In this document: positions 5,748 through 5,775 of the stretch, in pieces
Layout of the letters: the number at the start of each line of letters is the position of its first letter
How positions within the stretch are numbered: position 1 is the first letter of the stretch
Source of the DNA: Gemmatimonadota bacterium
Lineage (GTDB): Bacteria; Gemmatimonadota; Gemmatimonadetes; Gemmatimonadales; GWC2-71-9
NCBI GenBank assembly: GCA_003222235.1
Contig: QHVD01000176.1
Coordinates: 4,750-10,524 of the forward strand
Length of the DNA: 5,775 nt
Direction of reading: 5' to 3'
The notes under the pieces: model-generated
The model's database searches: none
The model's input: the letters and a program-made list of their open reading frames with translations, nothing else
What the model was told of the DNA's origin: nothing
Made by a program: the position numbers and the translations under genes

Positions 5748-5775
5748 CAACGGAGAGGGCGTCGGGCGCGCCAGC

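Noticed and set aside
5742..5750. TTG 5748-5750 as translation start of the large gene
   Set aside because: No ribosome binding site upstream, and the following codons coincide with a perfect TATAAT box. ATG 5732 is the simpler start.

Overview
The window is GC-rich and gene-dense, with an uninterrupted 1394-codon gene, strong Shine-Dalgarno sequences on some genes and none on others, and no mobile-element, phage, rRNA, tRNA or CRISPR signal. This suits a chromosomal segment of a high-GC soil or sediment bacterium. The gene mix (an RND efflux pump, a short zinc-ribbon protein with a CPLRRGAWYRV-type N-terminus, a double VOC protein and a very large signalling protein) reminds me of Rokubacteria/Methylomirabilota, Gemmatimonadota or Acidobacteriota genomes. 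That placement is an impression, not a result.

Layout. (1) 1-150, plus strand: the last 49 codons of an RND-family efflux pump inner-membrane subunit whose body lies left of the window. (2) 169-522, minus strand: a 117-residue protein with a C-terminal four-cysteine zinc ribbon, convergent with the pump gene across 18 bp that carry a small stem-loop. (3) 523-645: the only sizeable intergenic region (123 bp), a divergent promoter region. (4) 646-1551, plus strand: a two-domain VOC (glyoxalase/CFP30B-like) protein ending in a histone-H1-like Lys/Ala/Arg tail. (5) 1548-5732, minus strand: a 1394-residue multidomain protein with an N-terminal GGDEF diguanylate cyclase, an AAA_16/STAND-like ATPase, two tandem copies of an uncharacterised 'LYPPE' module, and a C-terminal HEAT-type alpha solenoid. 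Its stop codon shares the palindrome CTAG with the stop of the VOC gene.

The genes do not form one operon: strands alternate (+, -, +, -), giving two convergent pairs around one divergent promoter region. The main item of interest is gene 5. It appears to couple an ATP-driven, ligand- or partner-sensing switch to c-di-GMP synthesis, with a long helical scaffold as the likely input surface. The GGDEF site is canonical for GTP, but the product-inhibition I-site is absent. Its likely promoter has a perfect TATAAT only 9 bp before the ATG, so its mRNA is probably leaderless or nearly so.
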